Source: UBA10646 sp046296295 (lineage in GTDB: Bacteria > Bacteroidota > Bacteroidia > Chitinophagales > Chitinophagaceae). From it: 64,000 bases of DNA. Shown in pieces: positions 10,082-18,462 of this stretch. The DNA is taken from positions 1 through 64,000 of the forward strand of contig JBKBLG010000016.1 of assembly GCA_046296295.1 (NCBI GenBank), given 5' to 3'. The translations under genes and the position numbers were made by a program. Numbering within the stretch: the first letter of the stretch is position 1; every line of letters starts with the position of its first letter. The notes under the pieces are model-generated. The model searched no databases. It was not told the DNA's origin and saw nothing but the letters and a program-made list of their open reading frames with translations.

Positions 10082-10618
10082 TTAGTTTGCTAATCCTTTT
10101 GCCTTGGCGTATCCTTCCGGATCTTTATTCTTATCAGGAATTAATAAATCGGGCTTACCATAAATAAAATTCTTACGAGCAAAGTTGGCAGGCGCAAAAG
10201 TTTCGCTCAAATAAATAGCATCTTTAGGGCAAGCCTCTTCGCACAAACCGCAGAAAATGCAACGCAACATATTAATCTCATACTTGGCTGCGTATTTTTC
10301 TTCTCGGTATAAATGTTCTTCACCGGGCAGGCGCTCTGCTGCCTCCATGGTTATTGCTTCGGCTGGGCAGGCCACAGCACACAAACCACATGCAGTACAG
10401 CGTTCACGCCCTTCCTCATCGCGGTTAAGTACGTGTAACCCCCTGAAAACCGGACTAAAGGGACGTTTTTGTTCAGGGTAATGTATGGTTGGGTTTTTCT
10501 TAAAAATGTGGCTAAAAGTAATACCCATGCCCTTAAAAATCGATGGCAAGTACAAGCTTTCCATGAAAGTCATGGGCTTTCGGTTCACTTGTTTCGCTCT
10601 TTGCGTTAATGCTTGCAT
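10082..10618 (-). CDS. nuoI: NADH-quinone oxidoreductase subunit I (two 4Fe-4S clusters)
   Basis: This 178-residue peripheral-arm subunit carries two ferredoxin-like 4Fe-4S sites: CTACGLCAVACP and CIFCGLCEEACP. They pass electrons towards cluster N2 in NuoB. The N-terminal LYLPSIFKGMGITFSHIF segment is the usual amphipathic membrane anchor. It is followed by nuoJ after 47 bases. Confidence 0.97.
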   Translation of the reverse strand: MQALTQRAKQVNRKPMTFMESLYLPSIFKGMGITFSHIFKKNPTIHYPEQKRPFSPVFRGLHVLNRDEEGRERCTACGLCAVACPAEAITMEAAERLPGEEHLYREEKYAAKYEINMLRCIFCGLCEEACPKDAIYLSETFAPANFARKNFIYGKPDLLIPDKNKDPEGYAKAKGLAN

Positions 10619-10638
10619 AGCTTATTACTAGGGTTAAT

Positions 10639-10652
10639 GCCTTGCGGCAAAT
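10639..10652 (-). repeat. Dispersed motif, GCC...GGC form
   Basis: GCCTTGCGGCAAAT lies just upstream of nuoI. Both arm bases are changed together (A-T to G-C), which keeps the inverted symmetry. Confidence 0.8.
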
Positions 10653-10719
10653 GTATTTTTAATCTATGTTGAAACCAAGTTTAAGTTCGCTGCCGTTAAT
10701 ACTCAACAAAAGTACTTTT

Positions 10720-10733
10720 ACCTTACGGCAAAT
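10720..10733 (-). repeat. Dispersed motif, one arm mismatch
   Basis: ACCTTACGGCAAAT lies directly at the nuoH stop codon side of the nuoI-nuoH gap. It is the only clear copy with an A-C arm pair. Confidence 0.75.
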
Positions 10734-10734
10734 A

Positions 10735-11790
10735 TTACTTGCCTTGCAACCAAAGAATAACAGCACCTGTTATAATCATATTAGCCAAAGCCAATGGCAC
10801 AAGCTTTTTCCACCCTAATTGCATCAGTTGATCGTATCGGAAGCGTGGGATTGTCCATCGTACCCACATGAAAAAGAAAATGAATGCTACCACTTTGGTC
10901 ATTAAAGCCACAATACCTACCAAGGCAGCAACATTGGTACTCAGGGTACTTTCATCTAAAAATGGCACATCGTAACCACCAAAGTACATGGTACTCATTA
11001 TTACGCTGCTCATAAACATATTCACGTACTCAGCAAACAAGAAAAAGCCGAGTTTCATAGAGCTATATTCTTGGTGATAACCAAAATTCAATTCGTTTTC
11101 AGCCTCCGGAAGATCAAAAGGAGCTCGGTTACATTCTGCAAAAGCACAAATTAAGAAAATTAGAAAACCCAACGGTTGATAAGCCACATTCCAAAGATTA
11201 CCTTCCACCATTTGATGTTCTACCATTTCGCGTAAGCTTAACGAACCGGTAACCATTACCAATGCAATTAAACTAATACCCATAGCAAGTTCGTAACTAA
11301 TAGCTTGACTAGCTCCACGCAAAGCGGCCATTAAAGAGAACTTGTTATTACTCGCCCAACCACCTATCATTATCCCGTACACACCTAAGCTTAAAATGGC
11401 GAAAATGTACAGCATACCAATATTTACATCGGCAATTTGTAAGCTTACTACTCTATCCCCAATTTCTACGGCTTTACCCCAAGGTACTACAGCACTAGTC
11501 ATTAAGGCTGCGGTCATGGCCAAGCCTGGGCCAAGTATGAATAACGTTTTGTTAGAGGTGTTAGGAATAATCTCTTCCTTAAAAACCAACTTTAAACCAT
11601 CGGCAAAAGGTTGCAATAAACCAAAAGGGCCTGCCCTGTTAGGTCCGGGTCGGTCTTGTAATAAACCTGCCACTTTACGTTCTGCGAAGGTGGTGTATAA
11701 TGCTACACCTAAACTGCCAAATATTACTACAGCAATTAAGATGAGTTTTTCAAGTACTAAGAACCAATCAAATGCTAATAAACTAGTCAT
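10735..11790 (-). CDS. nuoH: NADH-quinone oxidoreductase subunit H
   Basis: This 351-residue membrane subunit links the peripheral and membrane arms and helps form the quinone-binding chamber. Signatures are FAERKVAGLLQDRPGPNRAG, PFADGLKLVFKEEIIP and ECNRAPFDLPEAENEL. The segment after this reads NFGYHQEYSSMK, where many homologues have a VAGFHTEYSGM-type sequence. It has eight or so membrane helices and lies 21 bases after nuoG. Confidence 0.96.
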   Translation of the reverse strand: MTSLLAFDWFLVLEKLILIAVVIFGSLGVALYTTFAERKVAGLLQDRPGPNRAGPFGLLQPFADGLKLVFKEEIIPNTSNKTLFILGPGLAMTAALMTSAVVPWGKAVEIGDRVVSLQIADVNIGMLYIFAILSLGVYGIMIGGWASNNKFSLMAALRGASQAISYELAMGISLIALVMVTGSLSLREMVEHQMVEGNLWNVAYQPLGFLIFLICAFAECNRAPFDLPEAENELNFGYHQEYSSMKLGFFLFAEYVNMFMSSVIMSTMYFGGYDVPFLDESTLSTNVAALVGIVALMTKVVAFIFFFMWVRWTIPRFRYDQLMQLGWKKLVPLALANMIITGAVILWLQGK

Positions 11791-11811
11791 GTTGTGGGCG
11801 GTATATGATAA

Positions 11812-12912
11812 TTATTGGTTACCAAAATCAGTTGAATGTGCTGGTCGGTCTAGTGCACTAAGTGTAATCGTTGGTTTATTTACTTCGCTTACATCGTGTA
11901 TATTTAAGAACAAACGAGGCTGCGAGCCATTCATTACTTCAACCACAGTTTCTTTAGGTTTCACAAGCTTTTCATAATGGCCTTGTGAAATAACAGAGTG
12001 GCGGTTCACTTTACTCGGGCCATCAATTACCCAATCAGAAGCTTTCTTTTTCTCAAAACGACATTCGTTACAAATCCAACCGGTTTTGCCATTGCTAGCA
12101 TCTTTAATTTCACCCCATTCGTCTTTTCGAGCTGTAACTCTAAACACCTCATCGCCACGCATCCATAGCTGAACCTCACCGCAACACTTATCGCAATTAC
12201 GGTGTGCATCTACAGGTTTGGTAAACCATACACGGTTTTTAAAACGGAACGTTTTGTCTGTTAAGGCACCTACCGGGCATACATCAATAACGTTACCAAT
12301 AAAATCGTTTTCTAAACTCTTTTCAATATAAGTAGCAATTTCAGCATGATCGCCACGGTCTAAAACACCATGTTCACGCTTTTGTGTAAGCTGATCGGCG
12401 GTGAATACACAGCGATAGCAAAGTATACAACGTGTCATATGCAGTTGTATGTACTTTCCTAAATCGTGCTTTTTAAATGTTCTCCGCTGAAATTCATAAC
12501 GTGTTCCAACCTTACCATGCTCGTAGCTTAAATCTTGCAAGTGACACTCCCCAGCTTGGTCGCAAATGGGGCAATCTAACGGGTGGTTCAGTAATAAAAA
12601 CTCAACTACACCTGACCTAGCATCGAGCACTCTATCGCTAGTAATATTTTTAACCTCCATACCATCCATTACCGTAGTACGGCAACTAGCCACCAACTTC
12701 GGCATAGGGCGAGGGTCTTTTTCAGAACCTTTTGTTACCTCTACCAAACATGTTCTGCATTTACCACCACTACCTTGTAGCTTGCTGTAATAGCACATGG
12801 CAGGCGGAGCCACCTCGCCACCAATTTTACGAGCCGCATTCAAAATAGTAGTACCAGCAGGTACTTCTACTGTAATGTTATCGATGGTTACTTTAAATAG
12901 TTGTTCTGACAT
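11812..12912 (-). CDS. nuoG: NADH-quinone oxidoreductase subunit G, short form
   Basis: This 366-residue iron-sulfur subunit has an N-terminal 2Fe-2S ferredoxin domain (CYYSKLQGSGGKCRTC), the His-Cys 4Fe-4S motif region (CPICDQAGECHLQ), a 4Fe-4S pair (CILCYRC and DVCPVGAL), and a further CDKCC...CNEC cluster site. It then stops about where the large molybdopterin-oxidoreductase-like domain of the 800-900-residue NuoG would continue. The frame ends cleanly at a TAA and nuoH follows 21 bases later, so this looks like a natural short form and not recent damage. Upstream lies the decayed four-helix-bundle gene instead of nuoF directly. Confidence 0.93.
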   Translation of the reverse strand: MSEQLFKVTIDNITVEVPAGTTILNAARKIGGEVAPPAMCYYSKLQGSGGKCRTCLVEVTKGSEKDPRPMPKLVASCRTTVMDGMEVKNITSDRVLDARSGVVEFLLLNHPLDCPICDQAGECHLQDLSYEHGKVGTRYEFQRRTFKKHDLGKYIQLHMTRCILCYRCVFTADQLTQKREHGVLDRGDHAEIATYIEKSLENDFIGNVIDVCPVGALTDKTFRFKNRVWFTKPVDAHRNCDKCCGEVQLWMRGDEVFRVTARKDEWGEIKDASNGKTGWICNECRFEKKKASDWVIDGPSKVNRHSVISQGHYEKLVKPKETVVEVMNGSQPRLFLNIHDVSEVNKPTITLSALDRPAHSTDFGNQ

Positions 12913-12950
12913 ACTGAGTCAAAAGTTATAAGTTAGAAGCAAAAAGTATT

Positions 12951-13285
12951 ATCCTTTCACTTGCTTTAGTTTTAAAACCGATTCCTTCAAAATTCGTATC
13001 AACGCATCAGTTTCTCTTAGTAAAAAGCTCAAATTTTCATCGTTCAGTTCATCCCTTTTTTTAAGTAGGTTAAACCAATACAGTGTTTCTGTTTCGTTGC
13101 CGATGTCAAAGCGATTTCAAAGAAGCGTTTCAACTCTAATTTAGAACTACTGCCTTCACCGCTACTACTTTAGCACCAAATAGATGTTGTAGAAAGCAGA
13201 AGCTGAGGAACTAAAATCATGCTTAATTGATACCACTGCCTATTTTAAGAACTTTATAGTTTCCAAAGAAAACAAGTAGCATCGC
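12951..13285 (-). pseudogene. Decayed four-helix-bundle protein gene (TIGR02436 / 23S rRNA intervening-sequence type)
   Basis: On the minus strand, two frames give pieces of one family. EGSSSKLELKRFFEIA is read up to about 13090. Then, after a frameshift, DIGNETETLYWFNLLKKRDE continues to the TAA at 12951 (ending KLKQVKG). These match the family's EGSSR...FF.IA...SA.ETEYWL.LL pattern from memory. The upstream part has in-frame stops, and ENYKVLKIGSGIN near 13270 may be the remnant N terminus. The 422-base gap between nuoF and nuoG is otherwise empty. Families of this type are often found as small inserted or free-standing genes. Confidence 0.72.
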
Positions 13286-13334
13286 TGCCTAATTTCTTTT
13301 TCCACTTTTTGCTTTTTTCATTTTTGGTTCTCAA

Positions 13335-14690
13335 TTACACCGCAGGTACATGAATTGGGTCTGCATAATGCGCCAAACCATAGTTCTGCGTTAAACATAA
13401 CTGAGGGTTAGAAACGTGCCATTCAAACTCATCTCTAAAATGGCGGATAGCTGCTGCAACAGGCCAAGCCGCCGCATCGCCTAAGGGACAAATAGTATTG
13501 CCTTCAATCTTTCTTTGAATATCCCAAAGCAAATCAATATCGGCGCTAGTACCTTTACCACTATCAATTTTCTTTAAGAGCTTTTCCATCCAACCCGTTC
13601 CTTCTCGGCATGGGCTGCACTGTCCACAGCTTTCATGACGGTAAAAACGAGCCAAAGTGTACGTATTTTTAACAATACACTGATCTTCATCGAGTACTAT
13701 AAAGCCACCGCTACCCATCATACTACCTGTGGCAAAACCACCATCGGCCAAGCTTTCGTAGTTCATGTAACGGGTTTCGCCCTTTGCTGTTTTCAATAAC
13801 AAATTCGCCGGAAGAATGGGCACAGAAGAGCCACCAGGTATACAAGCTTTTAGTCTTTTACCGTTAGGTATACCACCACAGTATTCGTCACTGTAGATGA
13901 ACTCCTCTACAGAAATGGTCATATCAATTTCATAAACACCTGGCTTGTTAATATTCCCACATGCAGAGATGAGTTTAGTTCCGGTACTCTTACCAACACC
14001 AATTTTAGCATATTCTTCGCCACCTAGGTTAATAATAGGTACAACAGCAGCTAGTGTTTCTACATTATTAACAACAGTTGGTCGGCGCCACAAACCTTCA
14101 ATGGCAGGGAAGGGAGGTTTAATACGCGGATTACCACGCTTACCTTCTAAACTTTCAATTAAGGCAGTTTCTTCACCACAGATATAAGCACCAGCACCAC
14201 GTTGCACATAAATTTCACAATCAAACCCGGTACCTAAAATATTTTTACCCAACCAGCCATTCGCTTTTGCCTCTTCAATGGCATGTTCTAAAATATCCGG
14301 AATCCAAGCATATTCGCCACGTATGTAGATGTAAGTGGCATTGCTACCCAATGCGAAAGAGCTAACAATTAACCCTTCAATGAGTAAATGCGGGAGAAAC
14401 TCCATTAAGTAACGGTCTTTAAAAGTACCTGGCTCACTTTCATCGGCATTACACACCAAGTGGCGAGGTACACCTTCGGGTTTGGCTATGAAACTCCATT
14501 TCAAACCAGTAGGGAAACCCGCACCACCACGGCCACGTAAGCCACTTTTCTTTACCTCTTCAACAATAGCTTCGGGGCTCATTTGTTTCAATGCCTTCTC
14601 AACACTACGGTAACCACCTTCGCGGCGGTACACATCGTAATAGCGAATGCCTTCTACATGAGCTTTTTCTAGTAATAATTTAACTCCCAT
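13335..14690 (-). CDS. nuoF: NADH-quinone oxidoreductase subunit F (NADH- and FMN-binding)
   Basis: This 451-residue subunit oxidises NADH at the tip of complex I. The FMN/NADH glycine-rich motif GRGGAGFPTGLKWSF, the NADH-site GAGAYICGEETALIESLEG, and the 4Fe-4S (N3) ligands CGQCSPCREGTGWM...TICPLGDAAAWP are all present. It follows nuoE after 108 bases, a gap that holds an inverted pair of dispersed motifs. Confidence 0.97.
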   Translation of the reverse strand: MGVKLLLEKAHVEGIRYYDVYRREGGYRSVEKALKQMSPEAIVEEVKKSGLRGRGGAGFPTGLKWSFIAKPEGVPRHLVCNADESEPGTFKDRYLMEFLPHLLIEGLIVSSFALGSNATYIYIRGEYAWIPDILEHAIEEAKANGWLGKNILGTGFDCEIYVQRGAGAYICGEETALIESLEGKRGNPRIKPPFPAIEGLWRRPTVVNNVETLAAVVPIINLGGEEYAKIGVGKSTGTKLISACGNINKPGVYEIDMTISVEEFIYSDEYCGGIPNGKRLKACIPGGSSVPILPANLLLKTAKGETRYMNYESLADGGFATGSMMGSGGFIVLDEDQCIVKNTYTLARFYRHESCGQCSPCREGTGWMEKLLKKIDSGKGTSADIDLLWDIQRKIEGNTICPLGDAAAWPVAAAIRHFRDEFEWHVSNPQLCLTQNYGLAHYADPIHVPAV

Positions 14691-14738
14691 ATGCTTGTGT
14701 TTTCGGTCTGGTTAACCGAGTAATCAACTTTGTTGTGT

Positions 14739-14782
14739 GCCTTACGGCAAATATTGTAGCAGTAGGTCATTTACCGTAAGGT
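14739..14782. repeat. Inverted pair of dispersed motifs between nuoE and nuoF
   Basis: GCCTTACGGCAAAT (14739-14752) and ATTTACCGTAAGGT (14769-14782) face each other with a 16-base gap, an offset of exactly 30. The pair at 24985/25015 has the same order and the same 30-base offset with unrelated sequence between. Confidence 0.9.
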
Positions 14783-14798
14783 ATTGTGCATGTGCTGC

Positions 14799-15350
14799 TT
14801 AGTTATTCGCAGCTGCTTGAGCCCTACATTCTGCAATAATAGCATCTACCTTTTCTTTGGTAAGATGCTCTTTGTAATGCTTACCCAACTGCATCATTGG
14901 AGCGTAACCACAAGCTCCTAAACACTCTACCACTTTTAGTGTGAACATGCCATCGGCTGTGGTTTCACCGGGTTTAATACCGAGCTTCTCACCAATGTAT
15001 TCAATGATATCATCGCAACCTCGTACCATACATGGACCAGTTTGGCAAACTTCAAATACATACTTGCCTACGGGCTTTAAATTATACATAGTGTAAAAAG
15101 TGGCTACTTCGTACACTTCAATGGGTTCAATGCGGAGCAAGCTGGCAACATAATCCATCGTTTCAGTGCTTAACCAGCCACCAAAACTATCTTGTGCCAA
15201 ATGCAATACCGGAAGCAAAGCACTTTTTTGCTTATCTGCCGGATACCGATTCACCAAGCGATGAAATTCGGCCATTTGCTTTTCATTAAATTGAACCATA
15301 GTTGCTAAATATTCTTCTAATAATTTATAAACTGTTCTTTCGATGTTCAT
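14799..15350 (-). CDS. nuoE: NADH-quinone oxidoreductase subunit E (2Fe-2S)
   Basis: This 183-residue thioredoxin-fold 2Fe-2S subunit has ligands CQTGPC and CLGAC, and the usual EVATFYTMYNLKPVGKY segment. It forms the NADH module with NuoF and NuoG. Its ATG is the last three bases of an extended dispersed motif, ACCTTACGGTAAATG, read on the minus strand. Thus the whole 13-base nuoD-nuoE spacer is motif. Confidence 0.96.
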   Translation of the reverse strand: MNIERTVYKLLEEYLATMVQFNEKQMAEFHRLVNRYPADKQKSALLPVLHLAQDSFGGWLSTETMDYVASLLRIEPIEVYEVATFYTMYNLKPVGKYVFEVCQTGPCMVRGCDDIIEYIGEKLGIKPGETTADGMFTLKVVECLGACGYAPMMQLGKHYKEHLTKEKVDAIIAECRAQAAANN

Positions 15351-15362
15351 TTACCGTAAGGT
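15349..15362 (+). repeat. Exact dispersed motif at the nuoD-nuoE junction
   Basis: ATTTACCGTAAGGT fills the space between the nuoD stop codon (15364-15366) and the nuoE start codon (15348-15350) and overlaps the latter. Translation initiation of nuoE therefore happens within the motif. Confidence 0.9.
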
Positions 15363-15363
15363 A

Positions 15364-16590
15364 CTAGGCGTCTAACTCTCCTGCTATCAGGTTGAGGCTA
15401 CTAAGAGTAATGATAGCATCACTCAGCATGGAGCCTTTAACCAGTTCTTCGTACGCTTGATAGTAAATGAAACATGGGCGACGGAAGTGTAAGCGATAAG
15501 GGGTTCGGCCACCATCGCTAATGAAATAAAACCCTAGTTCGCCATTGGCACCCTCAACACTGTGGTATACTTCGCCTTTGGGTATGGCTGTTTCACCCAT
15601 AATAATTTTAAAGTGCCAAATAAGTGCTTCCATTTTGGTGTACACATCTTCTTTCCTGGGCAAATAATATGCGGGTACATCTGCATGATACACTTCGGCC
15701 TCGGCTCCTGTGAAGCTTTGTATTTTTTGGTAAGCTTGTTCTATAATGCGTAAGCTTTGCCACATTTCGCCATTACGTACCATAAAACGATCGTAATTAT
15801 CGCCAGTAGTTCCAACCGGAATATCGAATTCAAAATCTTGATAACTACAGTAAGGGTTATGTACACGAACATCGTAATCTACACCAGCAGCACGTAAGTT
15901 AGGGCCTGTCATACCATAAGCTAAAGCTCTATCGGCACTAATGGCACCACCGCCTTGGGTACGCTCCATAAAAATTCGGTTGCGGTTAAAGAGGTTTTCA
16001 AACTCTTTTAATGCAACCGGATACTCTTTCAAAAACTTTTCTAGCTTGGTAAATGCAGTGTTAGAAAAATTACGCTCGAAGCCACCGATTCGACCGATAT
16101 TGGTGGTAAGGCGACTACCACATACCTCTTCATAAATTTCATATACCAACTCTCGGTATTGCATGAGGTACAAGAAACCGGTAAAAGCACCTGTATCTAC
16201 ACCTACAATAGAGTTACAAATGAGGTGGTCGCAAATACGGGCCAACTCCATGATGATGATACGCAGATAATCAACACGCTTGGGTGTTTCAACACCTAAC
16301 AATTTCTCGCAAGTCATGTGCCAGCCCATATTATTGATAGGGCTACTACAATAATTTAAGCGATCGGTAATAGGCGTAATTTGATATAAAGGGCGGCGTT
16401 CTGCCAACTTTTCAAAAGCTCTATGAATGTAGCCAACCGTTTGCTCGGTGCTTACTACACGCTCGCCATCCATCTGCATAATGTTTTGAAATACACCGTG
16501 TGTTGCAGGGTGTGTAGGCCCTACGTTTAGCGTAGTAGTTGTTTTTTCTATCGACCCTTCGGGCAATATAATAGCACTGTTCTGATCCAT
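15364..16590 (-). CDS. nuoD: NADH-quinone oxidoreductase subunit D (49 kDa)
   Basis: This 408-residue subunit is related to the large subunit of NiFe hydrogenases and lines the quinone-reduction site. The quinone-site loop VGPTHPATHGVF is near the N terminus (about residues 23-34), and RIGGFERNFS, GGGAISADRALAYGMTGPNLRAAG and the C-terminal hydrogenase-like RLHFRRPCFI stretch are also present. The ending IAGELDA is the usual short type. It is flanked by nuoC and nuoE. Confidence 0.96.
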   Translation of the reverse strand: MDQNSAIILPEGSIEKTTTTLNVGPTHPATHGVFQNIMQMDGERVVSTEQTVGYIHRAFEKLAERRPLYQITPITDRLNYCSSPINNMGWHMTCEKLLGVETPKRVDYLRIIIMELARICDHLICNSIVGVDTGAFTGFLYLMQYRELVYEIYEEVCGSRLTTNIGRIGGFERNFSNTAFTKLEKFLKEYPVALKEFENLFNRNRIFMERTQGGGAISADRALAYGMTGPNLRAAGVDYDVRVHNPYCSYQDFEFDIPVGTTGDNYDRFMVRNGEMWQSLRIIEQAYQKIQSFTGAEAEVYHADVPAYYLPRKEDVYTKMEALIWHFKIIMGETAIPKGEVYHSVEGANGELGFYFISDGGRTPYRLHFRRPCFIYYQAYEELVKGSMLSDAIITLSSLNLIAGELDA

Positions 16591-16632
16591 ATTTAATTAC
16601 CGTTTTCGGTATGAATGGTTGTTGTTTGGTGT

Positions 16633-16646
16633 GCCTTACGGCAAAT
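16633..16646 (-). repeat. Dispersed motif, GCC...GGC form, between nuoC and nuoD
   Basis: GCCTTACGGCAAAT fills part of the 58-base gap, ending 2 bases before the nuoC stop codon region. The two arm bases are changed together. Confidence 0.8.
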
Positions 16647-16648
16647 GC

Positions 16649-17155
16649 TTAGCCGCGGCCAAACATTTCATCATCTTTATCGGTACGTGTTTGATCTTCA
16701 AGTGGATATTCTTTCCTTAGCGGGAAATAATCCATTTCATCTACATTTAAAATACGTTTTAAGTTCGGGTGGCCAACAAAGTTGATGCCATAGAAGTCGT
16801 AGGTTTCACGCTCCATCCAATTAGCCGTAGGAAATACAGCGGTTGCACTAGGCACATCGGGCTCGGTAATGCTGGCGAACACTTTAATGCGTAGGCGAAC
16901 GTTATCTTCTAGGTTGTGTAGATGATATACTACTGCCAACTCGCGACCAACTTCGTCGGGGTAATGAACACCGCACAAATCGGTCATGAATCGAAACTTC
17001 AGCGTATCGTCATCAAATAAAAAACGTAATACACGAATGATTTCGGCCTTTGGCACTTCAACAGTAAGTAAGCCGTAGGGCTCGCCACCATTAACAATAA
17101 CATCGCCAAAAGCTGCTTGTAATTTTTGAAGAACAATATCGTTTGTTAAGGACAT
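16649..17155 (-). CDS. nuoC: NADH-quinone oxidoreductase subunit C (30 kDa)
   Basis: This 168-residue peripheral subunit is a free-standing NuoC, not fused to NuoD as in E. coli. The family signature WMERETYDFYGINFVGHPNLKRIL is clear in pieces (WMERETYDFYGI; GHPNLKRIL), and it ends with DYFPLRKEYPLED. It lies 20 bases after nuoB. Confidence 0.95.
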   Translation of the reverse strand: MSLTNDIVLQKLQAAFGDVIVNGGEPYGLLTVEVPKAEIIRVLRFLFDDDTLKFRFMTDLCGVHYPDEVGRELAVVYHLHNLEDNVRLRIKVFASITEPDVPSATAVFPTANWMERETYDFYGINFVGHPNLKRILNVDEMDYFPLRKEYPLEDQTRTDKDDEMFGRG

Positions 17156-17174
17156 GCTGTACCTTATTGAATTT

Positions 17175-17765
17175 TTATTGAATACCGTAGCTACCTAATA
17201 ATGCTTTGTAATGTTCGCTGTTGCGGCGGCGTAAGCTTTCGTTGTGTACCAATTCTTGAATACGCATTACTCCATCTATGATAGCTTCGGGGCGGGGAGG
17301 GCAACCTGGTACATATACGTCAACCGGAATAATCTGGTCTATACCTTGTAAAACACTGTAAGTATCAAAAATACCCCCACTGCTAGCACAGGCGCCTACT
17401 GCAATTACCCAGCGTGGCTCGGCCATTTGTAGATATACTTGCTTTAATACAGGACCCATTTTTTTAGCTATGGTACCCATTACCATTAATAAATCGCATT
17501 GGCGTGGACTAAACCCTACACGCTCGCTACCAAACCGAGCTAAATCGTAATGGCTTGCCATGGTAGCCATAAACTCAATACCGCAACAACTTGTAGCAAA
17601 TGGCAAGGGCCAGATTGAGTTTTTGCGAGCCAAGCCTACCACCTTCTCGAGGTTAGTGGCAAAATAACCTTCGCCTTGTAGGCCTTCGGGCATGCTGGCA
17701 ATAGCAATATTATCGTGTATATCGGCCTCTTTGGGGTGTATATTAAAACGAACCGGACGACTCAT
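17175..17765 (-). CDS. nuoB: NADH-quinone oxidoreductase subunit B (cluster N2)
   Basis: This 196-residue subunit carries the terminal 4Fe-4S cluster N2. The tandem cysteines TSCCGIEFMA, the later VGACASSGG and VPGCPPRPEA supply the ligands. The charged loop ARFGSERVGFSPRQ is also standard. Nearly 280 bases separate it from nuoA, and a TATTTTTG promoter-like box lies in that gap. It may therefore start its own transcript carrying nuoB to nuoN. Confidence 0.97.
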   Translation of the reverse strand: MSRPVRFNIHPKEADIHDNIAIASMPEGLQGEGYFATNLEKVVGLARKNSIWPLPFATSCCGIEFMATMASHYDLARFGSERVGFSPRQCDLLMVMGTIAKKMGPVLKQVYLQMAEPRWVIAVGACASSGGIFDTYSVLQGIDQIIPVDVYVPGCPPRPEAIIDGVMRIQELVHNESLRRRNSEHYKALLGSYGIQ

Positions 17766-17796
17766 AGTACGTTGTTTTTGTTGTTTAACAGCCTAT

Positions 17797-17810
17797 CAAC
17801 CGTAAGGTTG
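17797..17810 (+). repeat. Dispersed-motif relative with full palindrome
   Basis: CAACC-GTAA-GGTTG keeps the motif core but replaces the ATTT flank. Its five-base arms pair perfectly. It is in the leader of nuoB. Confidence 0.65.
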
Positions 17811-17853
17811 TTCTGGAGCAGTTAATTTTATTGAACACTTTCCAAGTGAGTGG

Positions 17854-17861
17854 CAAAAATA
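17854..17861 (-). promoter_or_regulatory. Candidate -7 box of a nuoB promoter
   Basis: Minus-strand TATTTTTG matches the Bacteroidota TAnnTTTG element, about 90 bases upstream of the nuoB start codon. Confidence 0.5.
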
Positions 17862-17954
17862 AGGTTGTGCGTGGTATCGTGTGTAAACATTTAGGTTATA
17901 ACTAACACAGTTGCCTTTCGATTAGAGATAATGTTGAGATTAGTACCAAAGTTG

Positions 17955-17970
17955 AAGTGTGCGACGCAAC
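17955..17970 (+). repeat. 16-bp repeat AAGTGTGCGACGCAAC, copy 1
   Basis: The identical 16-mer recurs at 50533-50548, also in a gene leader. The centre TGCGACGCA is an odd palindrome. It lies in the 279-base nuoB-nuoA gap, which otherwise holds a promoter-like box and a small hairpin. Confidence 0.6.
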
Positions 17971-18016
17971 AATTGTAGCCACGTGTACCCAAAGCCAACA
18001 TCACGCTTTATAACGA

Positions 18017-18035
18017 AAGCCACCATAGGTGGCTT
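18017..18035 (-). terminator. Possible terminator or attenuator hairpin after nuoA
   Basis: AAGCCACC-ATA-GGTGGCTT forms an 8-bp stem with a 3-base loop 10 bases past nuoA. Only a weak T-run follows on the minus strand, so it may be leaky. Confidence 0.45.
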
Positions 18036-18044
18036 GTGGCATTG

Positions 18045-18437
18045 TTAGTCTTCCCAAATAAGAGCACCTTTTTTGATAATGTAGGTGAACCCAATAAGGA
18101 AGAAGCCTACAAACATGAGTACTGCCCAAAATCCGTTCCAACCTAACTCGCGGAAATTAACAGCATAGGGATAGAAGAAGATAACCTCTACATCGAACAG
18201 TACAAATAAGATGGCAACTAAGAAGTACTTGATGGCCATTGGTTGACGGGCATTACCCACCTGCTCAATACCACTTTCAAAGTTGGCTAACTTATCGGCT
18301 GTTTTGCGTTTGGGGCCTAATAAGGCACTCATGATAAGCATGGTGGCCACAAAACCTGCTGCAAACAACAGTTGCACCCCTATCGGGAAATAGCTCTCTG
18401 AGCTTTGTACATCTAGAAAAAATAATGGTAGGTTCAT
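18045..18437 (-). CDS. nuoA: NADH-quinone oxidoreductase subunit A
   Basis: This 130-residue protein has three membrane helices. I chose the ATG at 18437 (MNLPLFFLDVQ) and not the longer open frame up to 18674, because the extra 79 codons run back through the terminator into the preceding TPR gene. Family marks are KLANFESGIEQVGNARQPMAIKYFLVAILFVLFDVEVIFFYP in pieces: FESGIEQ, the loop Glu/Asp, and FDVEVIFFYPYA. A TATTTTTG box lies 18 bases upstream. Confidence 0.95.
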   Translation of the reverse strand: MNLPLFFLDVQSSESYFPIGVQLLFAAGFVATMLIMSALLGPKRKTADKLANFESGIEQVGNARQPMAIKYFLVAILFVLFDVEVIFFYPYAVNFRELGWNGFWAVLMFVGFFLIGFTYIIKKGALIWED

Positions 18438-18454
18438 AGCTTGTGTGTGGATGG

Positions 18455-18462
18455 CAAAAATA
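18455..18462 (-). promoter_or_regulatory. Candidate -7 box of the nuoA promoter
   Basis: Minus-strand TATTTTTG lies 18 bases before the nuoA ATG and just after the terminator of the TPR gene. This suggests a short leader. Confidence 0.55.

Noticed and set aside
12951..13334. An RNA gene in the nuoF-nuoG gap
   Set aside because: The gap gives protein-family-like pieces in two frames, which fits a decayed gene better than an RNA.
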